A DNA stretch of 64,000 nt. Origin: Spirodela intermedia (lineage: Eukaryota > Streptophyta > Magnoliopsida > Alismatales > Araceae). Made by a program: the position numbers and the translations under genes. Numbering within the stretch: position 1 is the stretch's first letter; every line of letters starts with the position of its first letter. A model generated the notes under the pieces. That model did not search any database. It was given only the letters and a program-made list of their open reading frames with translations, and was not told where the DNA came from. The stretch lies in the NCBI GenBank assembly GCA_902729315.2, contig LR746264.1:4100378-4164377 (forward strand). Reading direction: 5' to 3'. Shown here piece by piece: positions 12,701-24,900 of this stretch.

Positions 12701-15700
12701 TTTTACAAGAACGAGAAAGAAGAAATCTAACCGACCCTAGTGGCTGAATTTCAAGTATTCAGTTTCAACATAGGATATGAGGACTTTCCTATTTCGAATT
12801 GCATTACAAAATATACAGACCACAAAGTCAATATGATAACAAAGCAACTGTTTCTTTTTAATATTTGTTTCCAGTCTCCAATCTACAACGGGTAGATCTA
12901 TAGGACACACAAACACATAATTCACAAGCAATAAAATTATTAAATTCTAAATGGACTAAACCATCTTCACTTTGGAGAAATATACTTCAACTATTAATAT
13001 TAAAGTGTCAAATGAATAATAAATACGTCAGAGTTGAAGAGAGATATCGAAACAATACGTCTTAGTTTTCAATAATCAATATACGTAATAATGAGATATT
13101 GTTCGTATATGAAAGTGTGAGGTCGACACAACTCTGAAGCAATAATGAATATTATCATCAGTTTACACATGATTTCAATGTTCTATTCATGCAGAGTACA
13201 TTTTTGAGAATGTAATAAGATAAATAGATAAGGATACGCCCATTCCCGTTACTGGAAAAAAATGTGCATGGTTTAGTACCCGGACTTCATATCTAGCAGG
13301 AAGATATACAGTACCTTGGTTTACTGGAATTCAGAGACTAGCCTACACACCACTTCGGCAGACTTAAATACCAGATGGATCATAGAGGACAGTTTTTTTT
13401 CTTGAAATTAGGTGCATTGCAGTTTTTGGCCGGGTATCATCAAGCTTTGATGACATGCATCAAACCTTTTAAGGTGAATGAAGAAGATTCTATTGCTTCT
13501 GTTTTTTGTTTATTTGTGAAGACTCTTTTTCGAGATATCACATTCATATTCCCATCTATTTTCGAATTTGATCAATTGAGAACATTCATCTTATGGAAGC
13601 CTTCCATTATCAATGAGAGAGAAATCCCGAAGTTCCATAATTTTTTTACACAACCCCTAAAAGCTTATAGTCAATTGATTGAGAAATCCTAAATCAGAAA
13701 TCTAATAGGTATAGCAGAGAAAGATAAGAGTTGTAATTCAGTCATCCTCAGTACCCCAGACTATATATCAACAACGAGATGACTTCCAAATGGCCAAAGA
13801 ATAAGGGCTTGAGAGAAATTTCAACGAGTGCACAATACAAGGCCTAGCATACATGGCTCTAACATATCTACTATGAAAGTTTAACGCCTGTCTTTAACTG
13901 CCGTACTGCAGAAAGAAAAATCTTGAGTAGTTTCCATCATGATGCTACCTCACCTGGAAGCAGTGATTTGGATTTTCATCCAAAAAATGTGCAATAATTC
14001 CCGGCCAGAAAGTTCCAAACTTATCCTGAAACAAGTCATAAAAAAGTTATGCATTTCCTAAATGAATACAATAACTCATAATGAATAATATCTTCGTAAG
14101 AAAATAATAACCTGTAGTGTCTCTTGTCTAATATATGGACGACTTAACCGGTCAAAGTCCCATATTCCCTCCCTCTCAAGCTCATCCTGTAGTGGGAGTA
14201 CAAAAATTTTCTTTACATAGAGAACAAAAAATATACACAGTGCAAAATTCTACATATTCCATGACATTTGGTACCACACAGAAAATGAGCTTGTGGTAGG
14301 ATACGTGACGAATAAAAAGGCCCAATTGAAATCATTTGACCACCTTCCTACTAAATCGGATAATTCATAAAAACATATTTGGGAAGACAAAATTTCACAC
14401 ACATTGAGGAGACTTGCCATAATTTTTTTTCTATTGGAGTGAATTAACGAAACACACAAATACCTGACTCAAAGCAATTGAAGGTCGAAATTTTCCCACT
14501 AAACCAGTGATTGCATGTTCAGGAAGCTCCCATATTCTAAAAAAACCCAGGATGTGATCTATCCGATAGGCAGTGAAATATTTTGCCATCTGCAATGTCA
14601 AGAGAGGAGAAAAAGGGTGAGAAAAAAAATATGTAGGACCAATTTCGTAAAAAGAAGAGTCAAAGTGATCATTGGCACCTGTGTCAGACGAGCACGCCAC
14701 CATGCATAGTTATCTTTTGACATTTCTTCCCAGTTATATGTAGGGAAGCCCCAATTTTGTCCATTTTTATCAAAAAAATCTGGAGGTGCTCCTGTAGATG
14801 TGTTCATTCGAAACAAAGTTGGATAAACCCATGTGTCCACACTATTCCGATCTACACCTATTGGTAAATCTCCCTTCAGGACTACCTTTCTCTTTTTTGC
14901 ATATTCTGCGGCTTCTGACAGCTATCCATAGAAAATGACTTAATATAAGCAAACAAATTCTAAAGGTAAAGTGGACGACCTTGCTTAACATCTAGAAGAG
15001 GTTTCTACCTCTACCATGTAAGCAGATATGCATACATACCTGTAGATGTAAGTGAAACTGAATATAGTAATGGAAAGAAATAATGTCGTACTGCAGACTA
15101 TCCTTGGACAAAATCTTTTCAAGCTGAAAAAAAGAAATTTATAGAGGTTATCAAAGGATATATTTCAAGGTTTATCAAATAGAACCTGCGGTACCTTTTC
15201 CTCAGAATAGTTAGAAAAACGTCCCCATTGGCTGTGGTCTGATGTCTCAAAGAAGTCCCTAAGGAAACAAAACGCTGCATAGGGTTTCAACCATTCCTGT
15301 TTACATTATAATCCAGGCTTATTTTCTTGAAAACTTCAGCCTTAAACTTGATAATCAATGAAATAGGAAAATTAGAGAATTGAAATTAGGAAACATATGT
15401 TTACCTTATTTTCGGAAAAGAATTTCAAGAATGAACTTGAGCTAAGTATCGTCTCCTTCTCCAGAGAAAATATTTTCTTCGCAATGAACAGTTTAGTTGC
15501 CATGGTGGCTTCATAGTCAACGCTCTGTTTTACAGTCGAACAAAATTAATGATCACCATGAATAGACTGCAATAAGTAGTAAAAAGATCACTTTGCCAAG
15601 TGTAAGATAAATATTCATGAAGCCTCTCAATGTTTGAGAAAGGTTCCCACTAATGTTTCCACGAATTTCATGGTCACTAGTCATGTTCTGTAATTATCTC

Positions 15701-18700
15701 AAACTTGTTCAAGGAATCACGTTGACTCACGTGCTATGAGTTCAAGTCAGTCGGATCTAACTGCCTTAACTTAAATTAACTTTCATTGACAGACCTATTT
15801 AAACTTGTACGATTTAGACTGAGCTCATCCAAGACAGTAAATAACGTTTTAGACTATTTAAATAAATCCTATAGAATAACATCCAAGCATCACAACTTAT
15901 ACAAATTATTTAGCGTTAAATCTAGGTAGTGTTTGGAAATAATATATATTTAACCAGCTCAGCGCTACATATATTCCAACACTGCATCTGTGTATACGTC
16001 AAGTCCAAAACCCTCTCAAAAGCCGCAATAACAAATGCATGATATGGTATAATCAAAGAAAAACATGTAACAACTTCTAAGCAAATCATAGATACTGGTA
16101 CACCATGCTTATGGTAACAAAACCAAGGAAACATCGTCTTTGACCATGTTGAGACAACAGCTACTGTTGAAAGGTAAACGCATAGCCACTAAGAGAGAAT
16201 ACCTGTCCATTCAGCTCTTCCTTTTTTATGAAGATCTCTTGCTGCAAAAAAAGGTACACTCTCAATATAATGCCAAAAAGAAGCATCAAAGAAACTAAAG
16301 TATAAAACTTCTGTCAGGTACATCTTCGTAAACTTTATTTACACCGGAAAACAAGCACCGAATCACAAACTGTCTTAGATCTGGTACCTTAACCTCTTCT
16401 GGAATATTTTGTGAAAGTGCTTCGAGTCTCAAGTATAACGGATGTAGTGCAAATACAGAGAGAGAACTGCAAGTAAAAGGAAGAACAACTTTTCTAAGGA
16501 GCCTATAGATGGTTATATCAAAACAACTTTTGATATAGTTTCATTTTGTTAATAATCTTAAAGACTAAAATCATGATGTAACATGCAACTACTGTCGTTG
16601 ACGAATTGTCAACCTAAATGGATACGATACAAACAATAAAAAACAAGAAAGGTCACGTCTGGAAATCAAATAAATAATTACAGCAAATACCAGGACACCA
16701 CAATGGATATCCGAAATAGAACACGAACATTTCGAACAAAAAATTTAATGAAAAGGTGGCCCCCCACGCTGTATCAGACTAAATGAATTCTAGAAAGCAC
16801 TTCTCAAGATTTTATCTTCGTTATCAAGTTATTTCTGATAGATTTGATAATACATTTTTTTTTTCCTGCTATGAACCAGATAAATATCTAAGGTTCCTCT
16901 TCGTCGCTAGTCAAAAATTAAGACTCCGAGGAACTCAGTAATCCTGGTTAAAATGTCGTCTTTCTTCAGCAAAGATGAACATGCCAAGGGAATAGGTTTA
17001 GAAGTTGGATGGTCAAAGATGTACATGGGCAGTAGAACAGTCATCACTATCATTCATCATCGCATCTGCGTTCATCTAGCTAAAGTTCTTTCAAGTTGTT
17101 GTTCATGGCATAGAAGAACTCACATTGAGCCATTTAGTGTAACAGTTCTCACCTTGTGAAGGCACCACAGGAGGGTGGTTTTGGCAAGCGATCATAATTT
17201 AATGGTAAGTCCTAATTTTCAACTAGATATGGCATGACCTTTGAGCTCTTCAAACTTAAATTCATTTCTCTGCATTTCTGTCAGTTGCATCAGCTTCAAC
17301 AGGCTGGGATGTACCCAGGCTTTATGAAACCCGGGTGCTCAGGATGTGAAGGGGGTGATTAAGTGTAAGGGTAAGGTGGAGCTGGTGAGAGACTACTACC
17401 TCCAAAGTAATACCATGGAAAACTGAATTACCTGTAGGGGTATGAGTCCCACCACGTTCCATGAACGGATGTGTCATTAACAGGCAAAAGCTGAACGAGA
17501 TGAAAACCAGAATCTACTGCCCAGTCAACCAGTAGCTTCAAGTCAAGAAATTCTCCAACACCAAGATCATCTTCAGATCTAACTGAAAACATTGGAACAG
17601 CTACACCAGCACCCCTCCATGGAATCTCCTGCCACATATCAAGTAACGGCGTATGGACTCCCCATTATCACCGTGAGAAGTGATCAATGGACGAGTAATA
17701 ACGTCCAAACTTCTAACAAAGTCGGGATGAATAATGGACGGATTAAAATAATGCATTTAGAATTCACCCGGAAGCTGCCATCAGATAAATACACGAAATT
17801 CGGAGGATTTCCAGCTGTCAAGTCAAGTTTAAGCTCCCTATTTTGACCAATTTCCAACAAAGAATCGCCAGATTTTCTGTTTTGGCTATACTTGTATGTG
17901 AAAATAATGTTAAGGATAAAAGAGACATGGAGTGATAAAAGAACATAAATGGGTTGCTAACAAAAGGAAGTTGAATTAAAAACCTTGGATCAGCTTCTGC
18001 AATTTCATAAATAAACGGGTATCTGAAATGAACAAACACAGAAAGGATATTTTATCGGGAAATCATCCTTCCTCATCATGCACTCTCCTTGCCAGACTGA
18101 TCCTCCGACATAGAAAAGCCTCAGACCATTTTGAGCGTTCCAATGCCCTAGCTCAGAGGCGTTTCCTGTTACATACACCTGCAATATTTTACCCGTTGTG
18201 AGGGAATTTCTGGGATGTAAATTCAAACAATCATAGTTTTTCTAGTTAACGAAGGACTTCTCATCTCATCATCATTTGAGATAAATTTTAAAATTAGCTT
18301 TCTGAAGTAGTGACCTTTCTCTACGAAAATGTCATTTCTCTGGAACTTTTGCAGCCATTACCATATATAATTACACATGGAAAATGTAACTATAGAATTC
18401 TCCACATTCAATTAGTCAAATGTGCAAACGTTAGAAGCAGAGGAAACTATTAATGTCTGCATGACCCGTCTTTCCTAGAATATATTATTTATTTTTGAAT
18501 ATATGATAAAATTTATGAGTAGCACCATAATATCGTATATTATCAGAGCAACAAGATGAAATAAGATCAACCCTCTCCTGTCCGGAAGTTATTTATAAAC
18601 GATGTACATCCACTTCTCCATCAAGGGTTGACAAGGATAAAAAGATGACCTGAAAGACTTGTAGATATAATCAATTAAGTCAAGTTATCTCACCAATGTG

Positions 18701-20538
18701 CCTTCATCTATTCTTGGACAAGAAATCTTAAATTGAATAACTATTGAACCTGTTTCTGTGAAACAAAGGAAAGTGATTATACTATGGTAGGGTACAAAAT
18801 GAAATCAATTAAGACCCCGAATTTTTCGAAGTAACCATATTGTTTTTCTGAGGGTAATACCTTCTTTCTGAGGGTTCTGACAATCGTATTCGGAGGCTTC
18901 TTCTGATTCCAAACACCATTCTTCAGCAAAGATAACATTTTTGAAAGCACTTCTGAAAAAGAGAGTCTCTGTGGCCGCCTAGAAGTTTATGAGAAAGAAG
19001 GTTAGGGCCAACTACCTTGAAAAGCATTCAGAAGATGTGCGGCTACATATCATTAATCTAGGGACATTATTGCGGTAGGCATCTCAGTTCTAATAGACTG
19101 GCTTTTGCTGAATATTTATAAATGGAACTAAATACCAGATGATCAAAATTTTCATTTGAACCAGTAGTAGACCATCTTACCAAGAAGAGATAACACCTAG
19201 ATGAAATATCGAGAAAAAAACTCGAAACAATGACTAAAAAAGATAAAAATTGTAATGTTAAAATATTTCATAAAATAACATGAGTCCCTAAAACAAGATG
19301 AGCATACGTGGATCCTAAATTTACTGAAATATTACTCCGATATCAACTGACATCAACAACTAGTAATTATTACTAGTTGACCGAAAAATAATAATTATTT
19401 TGAATACATGACAAGGAATCTCCATGCCTGGGAGTTAGAAAAGAAAGCTAGAATAGGATTTTAAAATGTAAAGAAATAAACATATTTGTATCCATAGGGA
19501 AACATTTTCCTTGAGCACCTGAGTCTCATTGTTGATGCACGACTGTAAGCTTGCATTTCCCACATGAAATATTATTTTTTGTTCCACATGAAAACTGGTT
19601 GAGGACGGCCTATGAGGTTCCTTTGAGTCGTTATTTTCAAAGGCAGTACGTACAAATGAGATATATTTTACGGAAATGCAGGCCCACGCCTCATCAAGCT
19701 CTAGTTCTGACTATAAATTCCTGCAATCTATCAAGATTTCCTTGGTGTTCCTGAAACTACGCCTCTTCTGATTCCATCCTCATCTCGGAACCAGACTCCA
19801 TCAAAAGCGTTCCCCAAGAGAGTAAATTGCCTGGGGATGAGGACAGGGAGGTGGGGAAGAGGAACAGCTGGAGGTGACGGGGGTTGCTCCGTATGAAGCA
19901 GCGAGCTGCAACAGCGGGTCGTGGGCAGATGCCATGGACTCCGAAGAGCTGGGGAAACTGACATAATTGGATGAACAAACCTTCCCTGATGACCAAAGTT
20001 TCATTAAACAATTGAACTACCCGTAACCAAGTGAACATGTAAGAGGATGCTGAAGACATGGAGAGGGTAAGACTTAAAAACTACAAGAGGCCTACAGAAG
20101 TTCGAAATGATTTCATTCCAAAAATTTCAAAGAAAAGCGACACACGGATAATGGTATAAGAAATTAATTCTAAAAAAATTCCAGTACCTGCCAAAGGTCA
20201 TATATCTCCACTACACCTTCTTGAGTGCCTTCAGGCAAGATTACCTCACGCCTCCGTCCAGCCTCCCACCTCAGGACGTTTCTATCATCGTTGACCACAT
20301 AGTAACTGTATTCAGACCTGAAGCCACTGGCAACAGTAATTTTTCCCCACCACAGAAGGTCGTCGGGCTTGTGTACTGGACTCAGAAGTAGACCCCGTTT
20401 CACATCCCAAGAGCCAAATAGCGGTTCAGAGCCGGAAATCAGTAGGCTCTGTCCCCACTGCGTATAATAAGGTATCTTAAAGACCAAGGTCACGGTCTTC
20501 AATGTACTTCTGAAAGGAGGTAACTCTGAGGTCACCAT
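9716..20538 (-). CDS. DPE2: 4-alpha-glucanotransferase DPE2 (disproportionating enzyme 2), complete, 22 exons
   Basis: Cytosolic GH77 transglucosidase that moves a glucosyl unit from maltose to heteroglycan in night-time starch breakdown. Exons (transcript order): 20538-20188, 18978-18861, 18755-18694, 18178-18051, 17897-17768, 17628-17432, 16466-16388, 16241-16203, 15524-15405, 15296-15195, 15123-15040, 14921-14679, 14589-14464, 14186-14112, 14025-13954, 12152-12033, 11936-11839, 11475-11316, 11237-11139, 10887-10690, 10527-10434, 9933-9716. All phases agree and give 970 aa; the family runs about 945-955. Two N-terminal CBM20 starch-binding domains (about 13-117 and 150-245, the second with [14 protein letters not shown]) precede the GH77 domain, which starts near [12 protein letters not shown] (264). 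Catalytic residues: nucleophile D562 in [10 protein letters not shown], acid/base E757 in ACGEDLG, and D809 in APSCHDCST. No signal peptide, consistent with the cytosol. Intron 4 is U12-type; introns 16 and 18 are stop-free and in frame. The C-terminal tail is longer than usual. Confidence 0.96.
11238..11315 (-). other. DPE2 intron 18: 78 nt, stop-free and in frame
   Basis: The donor is ACCCT|GTGAGA and the acceptor GGACAG|GTTATG. It is open in the coding frame; retention would add 26 mostly hydrophobic residues between SCVYP and VMQELGL, next to the acid/base loop. Confidence 0.8.
11937..12032 (-). other. DPE2 intron 16: 96 nt, stop-free and in frame
   Basis: The intron is bounded by CTCCAG|GTACAG and CTCTTCAG|AACATAG. 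Its length is a multiple of three and it contains no stop, so retention would insert 32 residues between DLLQ and [10 protein letters not shown]. Other plant DPE2 proteins have no insert here, so it is normally spliced out. Confidence 0.8.
12153..13953 (-). other. Large DPE2 intron 15 (1.8 kb), AT-rich
   Basis: A long AT-rich intron between the DENPNHCFQ and [10 protein letters not shown] exons. A 105-codon plus-strand open frame at 13375-13692 has no recognisable domain. Probably old transposon sequence. Confidence 0.6.
17898..18050 (-). other. U12-type AT-AC intron (DPE2 intron 4, 153 nt)
   Basis: On the minus strand the intron opens with ATATCCTTT, the exact U12 AT-AC donor consensus. A perfect TCCTTAAC branch-point motif (17916-17909) lies about 12 nt before the terminal AC at 17899-17898. 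Splicing there joins ...FPI-K-YKYSQN..., restoring the FPIKYKY motif conserved in plant DPE2. No GT-AG alternative restores this frame. Confidence 0.93.
18979..20187 (-). other. DPE2 intron 1 (1.2 kb) with an internal GC-rich block
   Basis: The intron separates the first CBM20 exon, ending LWQ, from the [17 protein letters not shown] exon. A GC-rich block at 19740-19970 is open in several minus-strand frames, but none matches DPE2 or an obvious family. Confidence 0.7.
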
Positions 20539-21260
20539 CGTTCTCTAATAGCACCAAGCCGGATTATGTCCGCTGCAGTACAGAAAACATGCCAGAAATC
20601 TATGAAATATTTAAATTGATTACGATCAAGTACGGAAAAATCGATCATTGAAAGTAGCAAAATCCGCAGAAGTGGATATTCAATCTACTTTGTGTTTGCG
20701 TGAAGATATGATCTAAGAAAAGCAAATGTCAGACGAGGCAAGAATATCATCATTTACTGAGATCTACATTCGACTTTCGCCGAAGAACGCAAAAGGACAG
20801 GGAGACAGCAGCCATACCTCGTTTCCCGGATGCAAAACCGACTCAGAGTCTGCTAAACTGATAGGTGAGGAGAACAAGAGCCTGCCAGTGGTCGGACGAA
20901 GGCAGAGAGTTCCTCTGCATTCCTATTCTCAGATAAAAACACCATCAACCACGAGAGATCCCATTCCCACCGTCACAAACTTCTCATTCGGTGTCGTGTT
21001 TCCCTAGCTTTGATCAGTGGAAGAGTACGATTGGACCGTCCTTTGATTGTCCAGCTCTCTCTCTCTCTCTCCCTCTCTATCTCTGTCTCTGTATCGCGCC
21101 CATGCATCCTCACTCTCTCTCCGTCTGTATCTCCGTCTTTATTTCGTCGCCATTCTCAGATATTTTATTTCAGAAAAGTCCTCTGACTCTTTTTCTTTGC
21201 ACAATACTGTCGTTCCCGTAGTTTTGTTAACCCTAATTTGCACATAAGCCCCCCCCTCCC
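20539..21260 (-). promoter_or_regulatory. DPE2 leader and promoter, with a probable 5'UTR intron
   Basis: On the minus strand a TACTGCAG acceptor candidate lies at about 20570 and an AAACGAG|GTATGG donor at about 20818, suggesting a first noncoding exon at about 20819-21000 and a 5'UTR intron. Beyond it is a CT-rich stretch on the plus strand (about 21050-21210; purine-rich on the transcribed strand). No unique TATA box was identified. Confidence 0.4.
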
Positions 21261-21552
21261 CCCCTCCGTCGCAAGGCTCTTCTAACGATGACGAAAACGT
21301 TATAAATTGATCTTAATCATCGAAGCTTAGACAAGGAAATTGTACAATAATTTGCTGGAACTAAAATGGGAAAGTAAAGGTTTCTGAGACATTAGTTAGC
21401 ATTTATGGGTTTCATGCAAAAAAGTCTTCACAGGTGGCCGTCTTAAGGCCATACGAATCACCCCAAAAGTGTCGGAATCAGAGCAGAAGGGCCCTTACAA
21501 GTGGCGCTGCTTTACGCGCCACACGGGCTCTGAGAATGCGACGCAGCGTGAA

Positions 21553-21569
21553 ATCTGGACCGTCCAGAT
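21553..21569. promoter_or_regulatory. 17-bp perfect palindrome ATCTGGAC-C-GTCCAGAT
   Basis: Two 8-bp arms around a single C, in a GC-rich island between the POP1 stop and the DPE2 promoter. The form suits a dimeric protein-binding site; function unknown. Confidence 0.5.
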
Positions 21570-21910
21570 CAGCCGATAGAACGGCCCCGAAGACGTAGTA
21601 ACGGGCTTACGAATTATACCACTTATTACAATTTTGTCCTCTCCCAATCGATATAAAACCAATTAGCTACATTTACTCAACCATGGTAATTAGTGATTAA
21701 AAAATTATTTTTAAAATAAGTGAATTTAATGCCATTTTTCTGTTGGAAGAATTAATTTTTACTCCAGAAATAAAAGGATAAAAATGCCTCCTCCTCATCA
21801 AAATATGAACATTAATATCCCCATCAAGAATATGCAGATTACCCACAAAAAAATATACGTCAGAAGAGAAGCATTCTACATATATAAACATATATCTGGT
21901 TATTTATGGG

Positions 21911-24900
21911 TCACATGAAATCTAAATCATGGCCATGCTCAAGAACAATGGAAGCACGGGAGAGGCGATAGGCGGTGGACCTCATGTTCCTGACCAGGAC
22001 GAGCACCTCCGGTCTGCTCTTCTCCAGCATCTCGCTCCACTGCTGCTCTCTCAGCTGGGCCAGCAGCGTCACCTCACAGACGGCCATGGCCATGGGATGA
22101 GCGCTGCATGTGATGGAAGCAAGCAAGTCACTGGCTCGGTCGGTACATTTCAATCCATTTTCTTTTTTTTCTTTTTTTTATGAGTAAAATAGAAACGTTC
22201 TTTATCCTGGGAATCAGGGAAATTAATTATTAATTAAAAATAAGGTATTTATTGTCACCAGGGAAGACTTGTTACCTCCCTCGGGTGAACCCAGATGTGA
22301 CAAATCCAATCGGCCAGCGGTGAGATGGGTCTTCGGGAACCTGCATAGCCCAGCTGCCAGAATCCACCGTTGACTGGGAAATCTGAAGCTTCTCTCGCTC
22401 CTCAGCTCTGCAAGGCCAAAAAAAAAAAGAGGGCACTTTCATTCTGAAGCTTCTCTTGCTCCTCCGGTGTTGTACAGAAAAAGGCGAATACTGATTCTAT
22501 TTCTGAATACCCAAAGTACTAATACAAATAATAACAATGTATTATTATTATTATTATTATGAAATTAATATTAATAAACTCCCAGATAACACCGTGATAA
22601 GCATGCAGGCGGTCACAAGAATTCCCCATCTCTAACCGATCTGTGTTCATACATGTTCATGGAGAATGAGCGGAAACCGTTCTTTGCATCTCATTAATAT
22701 CCCTTCTATGACATCTCTCACTAACTTGGGTCTCTACTAGGGTTACTGATACTATTAGGATCCTACAGTCTAGCTAGTTAAGCACTGGAATGCTACGGGG
22801 GAAGCTAGCTTCTACTTGACTGGTTAAACTAGTAGAATTGCATCGAATCATTCATATGATCATACAGGAAGACTTGAAATTTTTTTATAAATAATTCTAG
22901 CTTGCTTGGATTGAACTACTGACCTGGATGCCAATGACAAGATATCAGATAGGAGAGGGGCACAGACAACAGCTCCCTCCTCAAAGGCGCCTTCCCTACA
23001 GGGACGCAAGAGTACCCTTGAAAAAAGAAGGGGTCTGCCTGCATGAAGCCTTTTGATGCTTCTGGGGACCCAGTTGACCCTTTCTTTGTTCATCAGATCA
23101 GAGAAAGCCTTTTTTCCCATTTTATAATTTGGAAACACAAGCAGATGGCTAGCATTAATATGATTCAAGCACCGATTCATAGCATCTCCTGTCCTCGCTA
23201 TAGAACCATGAAAATACGAAGGAGCAATTGCCTGAGCTGTAAGGCTGCTTGTCCCCATGGATGAGTCGAATCTTGAAGTGGGCGAGGGCAATTTTCCATC
23301 ATTTCGCATCTCAGTTTGCAGCATCTGAGAGCTCCGAATTATGTCGGGAAGTTTCACAATCGAAGACCTTACACAATCCCATGGAGGAGGTATGGGAATC
23401 CTAGATGGCCTCACGGAAGGGGGACGAAGCTCAGCCATTTGTTCGACCTCAGCCGCAACAGCAGACATGAGCGCCATGTACGCCTTGCAGTCAGGGAAAT
23501 CAAAAGGGAAACATGGTACCCCGCCCTGTAATGCAAATTAAGTGAAAACTTTGGAGAATCACCAATATAAATGTAGAGCACTGCATTTAGAATAACTGTA
23601 GATTACTAACATCTGATGCAACCCATCGCTTCTCTCTCAAGCCAATTGCATGGGCTCCACAAGACACGAGTGGAATCCAGAAAGACTTGACCCAGCTCAA
23701 TGGAAGGATGATTGACCACCTGTAGCACAAAAAAGGAGAAAAGTCAACTCTGATTAATTTTGTTTCAGAGACAAGTCCTTAAGGTGAAAAGGTAACCATG
23801 ATCATTGGAATTTCTTTTTAACAAATAATACAGAACAAAAGGGCAATGATTGCCCTTGAGGCTGTATTACCCCATTTATTTAGTCCATTTGAGGACACAA
23901 ATCGTTGGCATGCTTGTGAACGGATGTGATCGAAACATTTGTGAAAAATAAACTAGCGATAATAAGGCTGTATGCCCAGAACAGCTCTAAGATGGTACCA
24001 AAGTGAACTGCTATAGTCACAACTCATGGCATCTTGCTGGTCTTCTTCCAGGTACTCATACCTACTATATATTGTCATACATCATGTGTATAGATTAAGA
24101 CCTTCTAAGCGTGTATGAATTAGCATGAAGCGAAGAAAAATGATAATTAACAAATGACATTTCAACACGTAGATACTCAATCAAAACAAAAATAATAGAG
24201 AAAGATAAGCTCAAAAAAATTACCCCTGATGAGTTTTATTCTGGAATTTATGTTTTAGTAGCAAGACAGGGCACGTTCTAGAACCACGTTCTTGACTTTC
24301 ACTAGGCGAAGTGACAGGATTGGTATCATCCATATAGAAACGCTTCAGTCGCTTGTGATGTTTCTCTAAGCAAAGGGTACAATCATCGATTGGTGGTTTC
24401 AGGCTGTCATGGGAATCCCACAAATCTTTACAGTCAGAAATGAACTTGGCATTCCGAGCAGGATCAGGCCACAGTGGCAACTTATTCTCTTCATTCAAGT
24501 TCAGAGATGCGGGAGTTGGGATGCTGGATTCTTCTAAAGCTTCTTTCAGCAAATCAGACTGAATATCAGCAGAAGTTGCTAAAAGTGCAGCTTCGTTTCC
24601 CCTGCTTAGTGCCACATCGCGAGGATCAACGACATTTAAGGATATGATTGCACAGGATGGAACGTCCTCTGCCCCTCCAGAAAGCATCGATATTTTAGTT
24701 GTGGAGATTGAGCAATGTTCTATACTTCCAACTGATTGAAGGGAGACGGAACCTTCCTGTTCACTAAGTCCCGATTCCTTCTGGAAACTATCACAAGGAA
24801 CTGAACATGGATGGCTAACCATGAAAGAATCCTTTGATGCATTAGATAACCTGGAAAGGAAAAAAATCTTCATAAGTTCGAACACAAAAGAGCCCAGTGA

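Noticed and set aside
13375-13692. 105-codon plus-strand frame within a DPE2 intron
   Set aside because: AT-rich, no recognisable domain, no promoter or splice context.
17960-18040. Apparent DPE2 exon reading [14 protein letters not shown] after a TTTCAG acceptor
   Set aside because: It lies inside the U12 intron. Including it destroys the conserved FPIKYKY junction and leaves no valid donor/acceptor phase with the next exon.
19731-20059. Minus-strand open frames as a second DPE2 exon
   Set aside because: The real second exon ([17 protein letters not shown]...) is at 18978-18861 and joins the first exon in phase; these frames show no DPE2 similarity.
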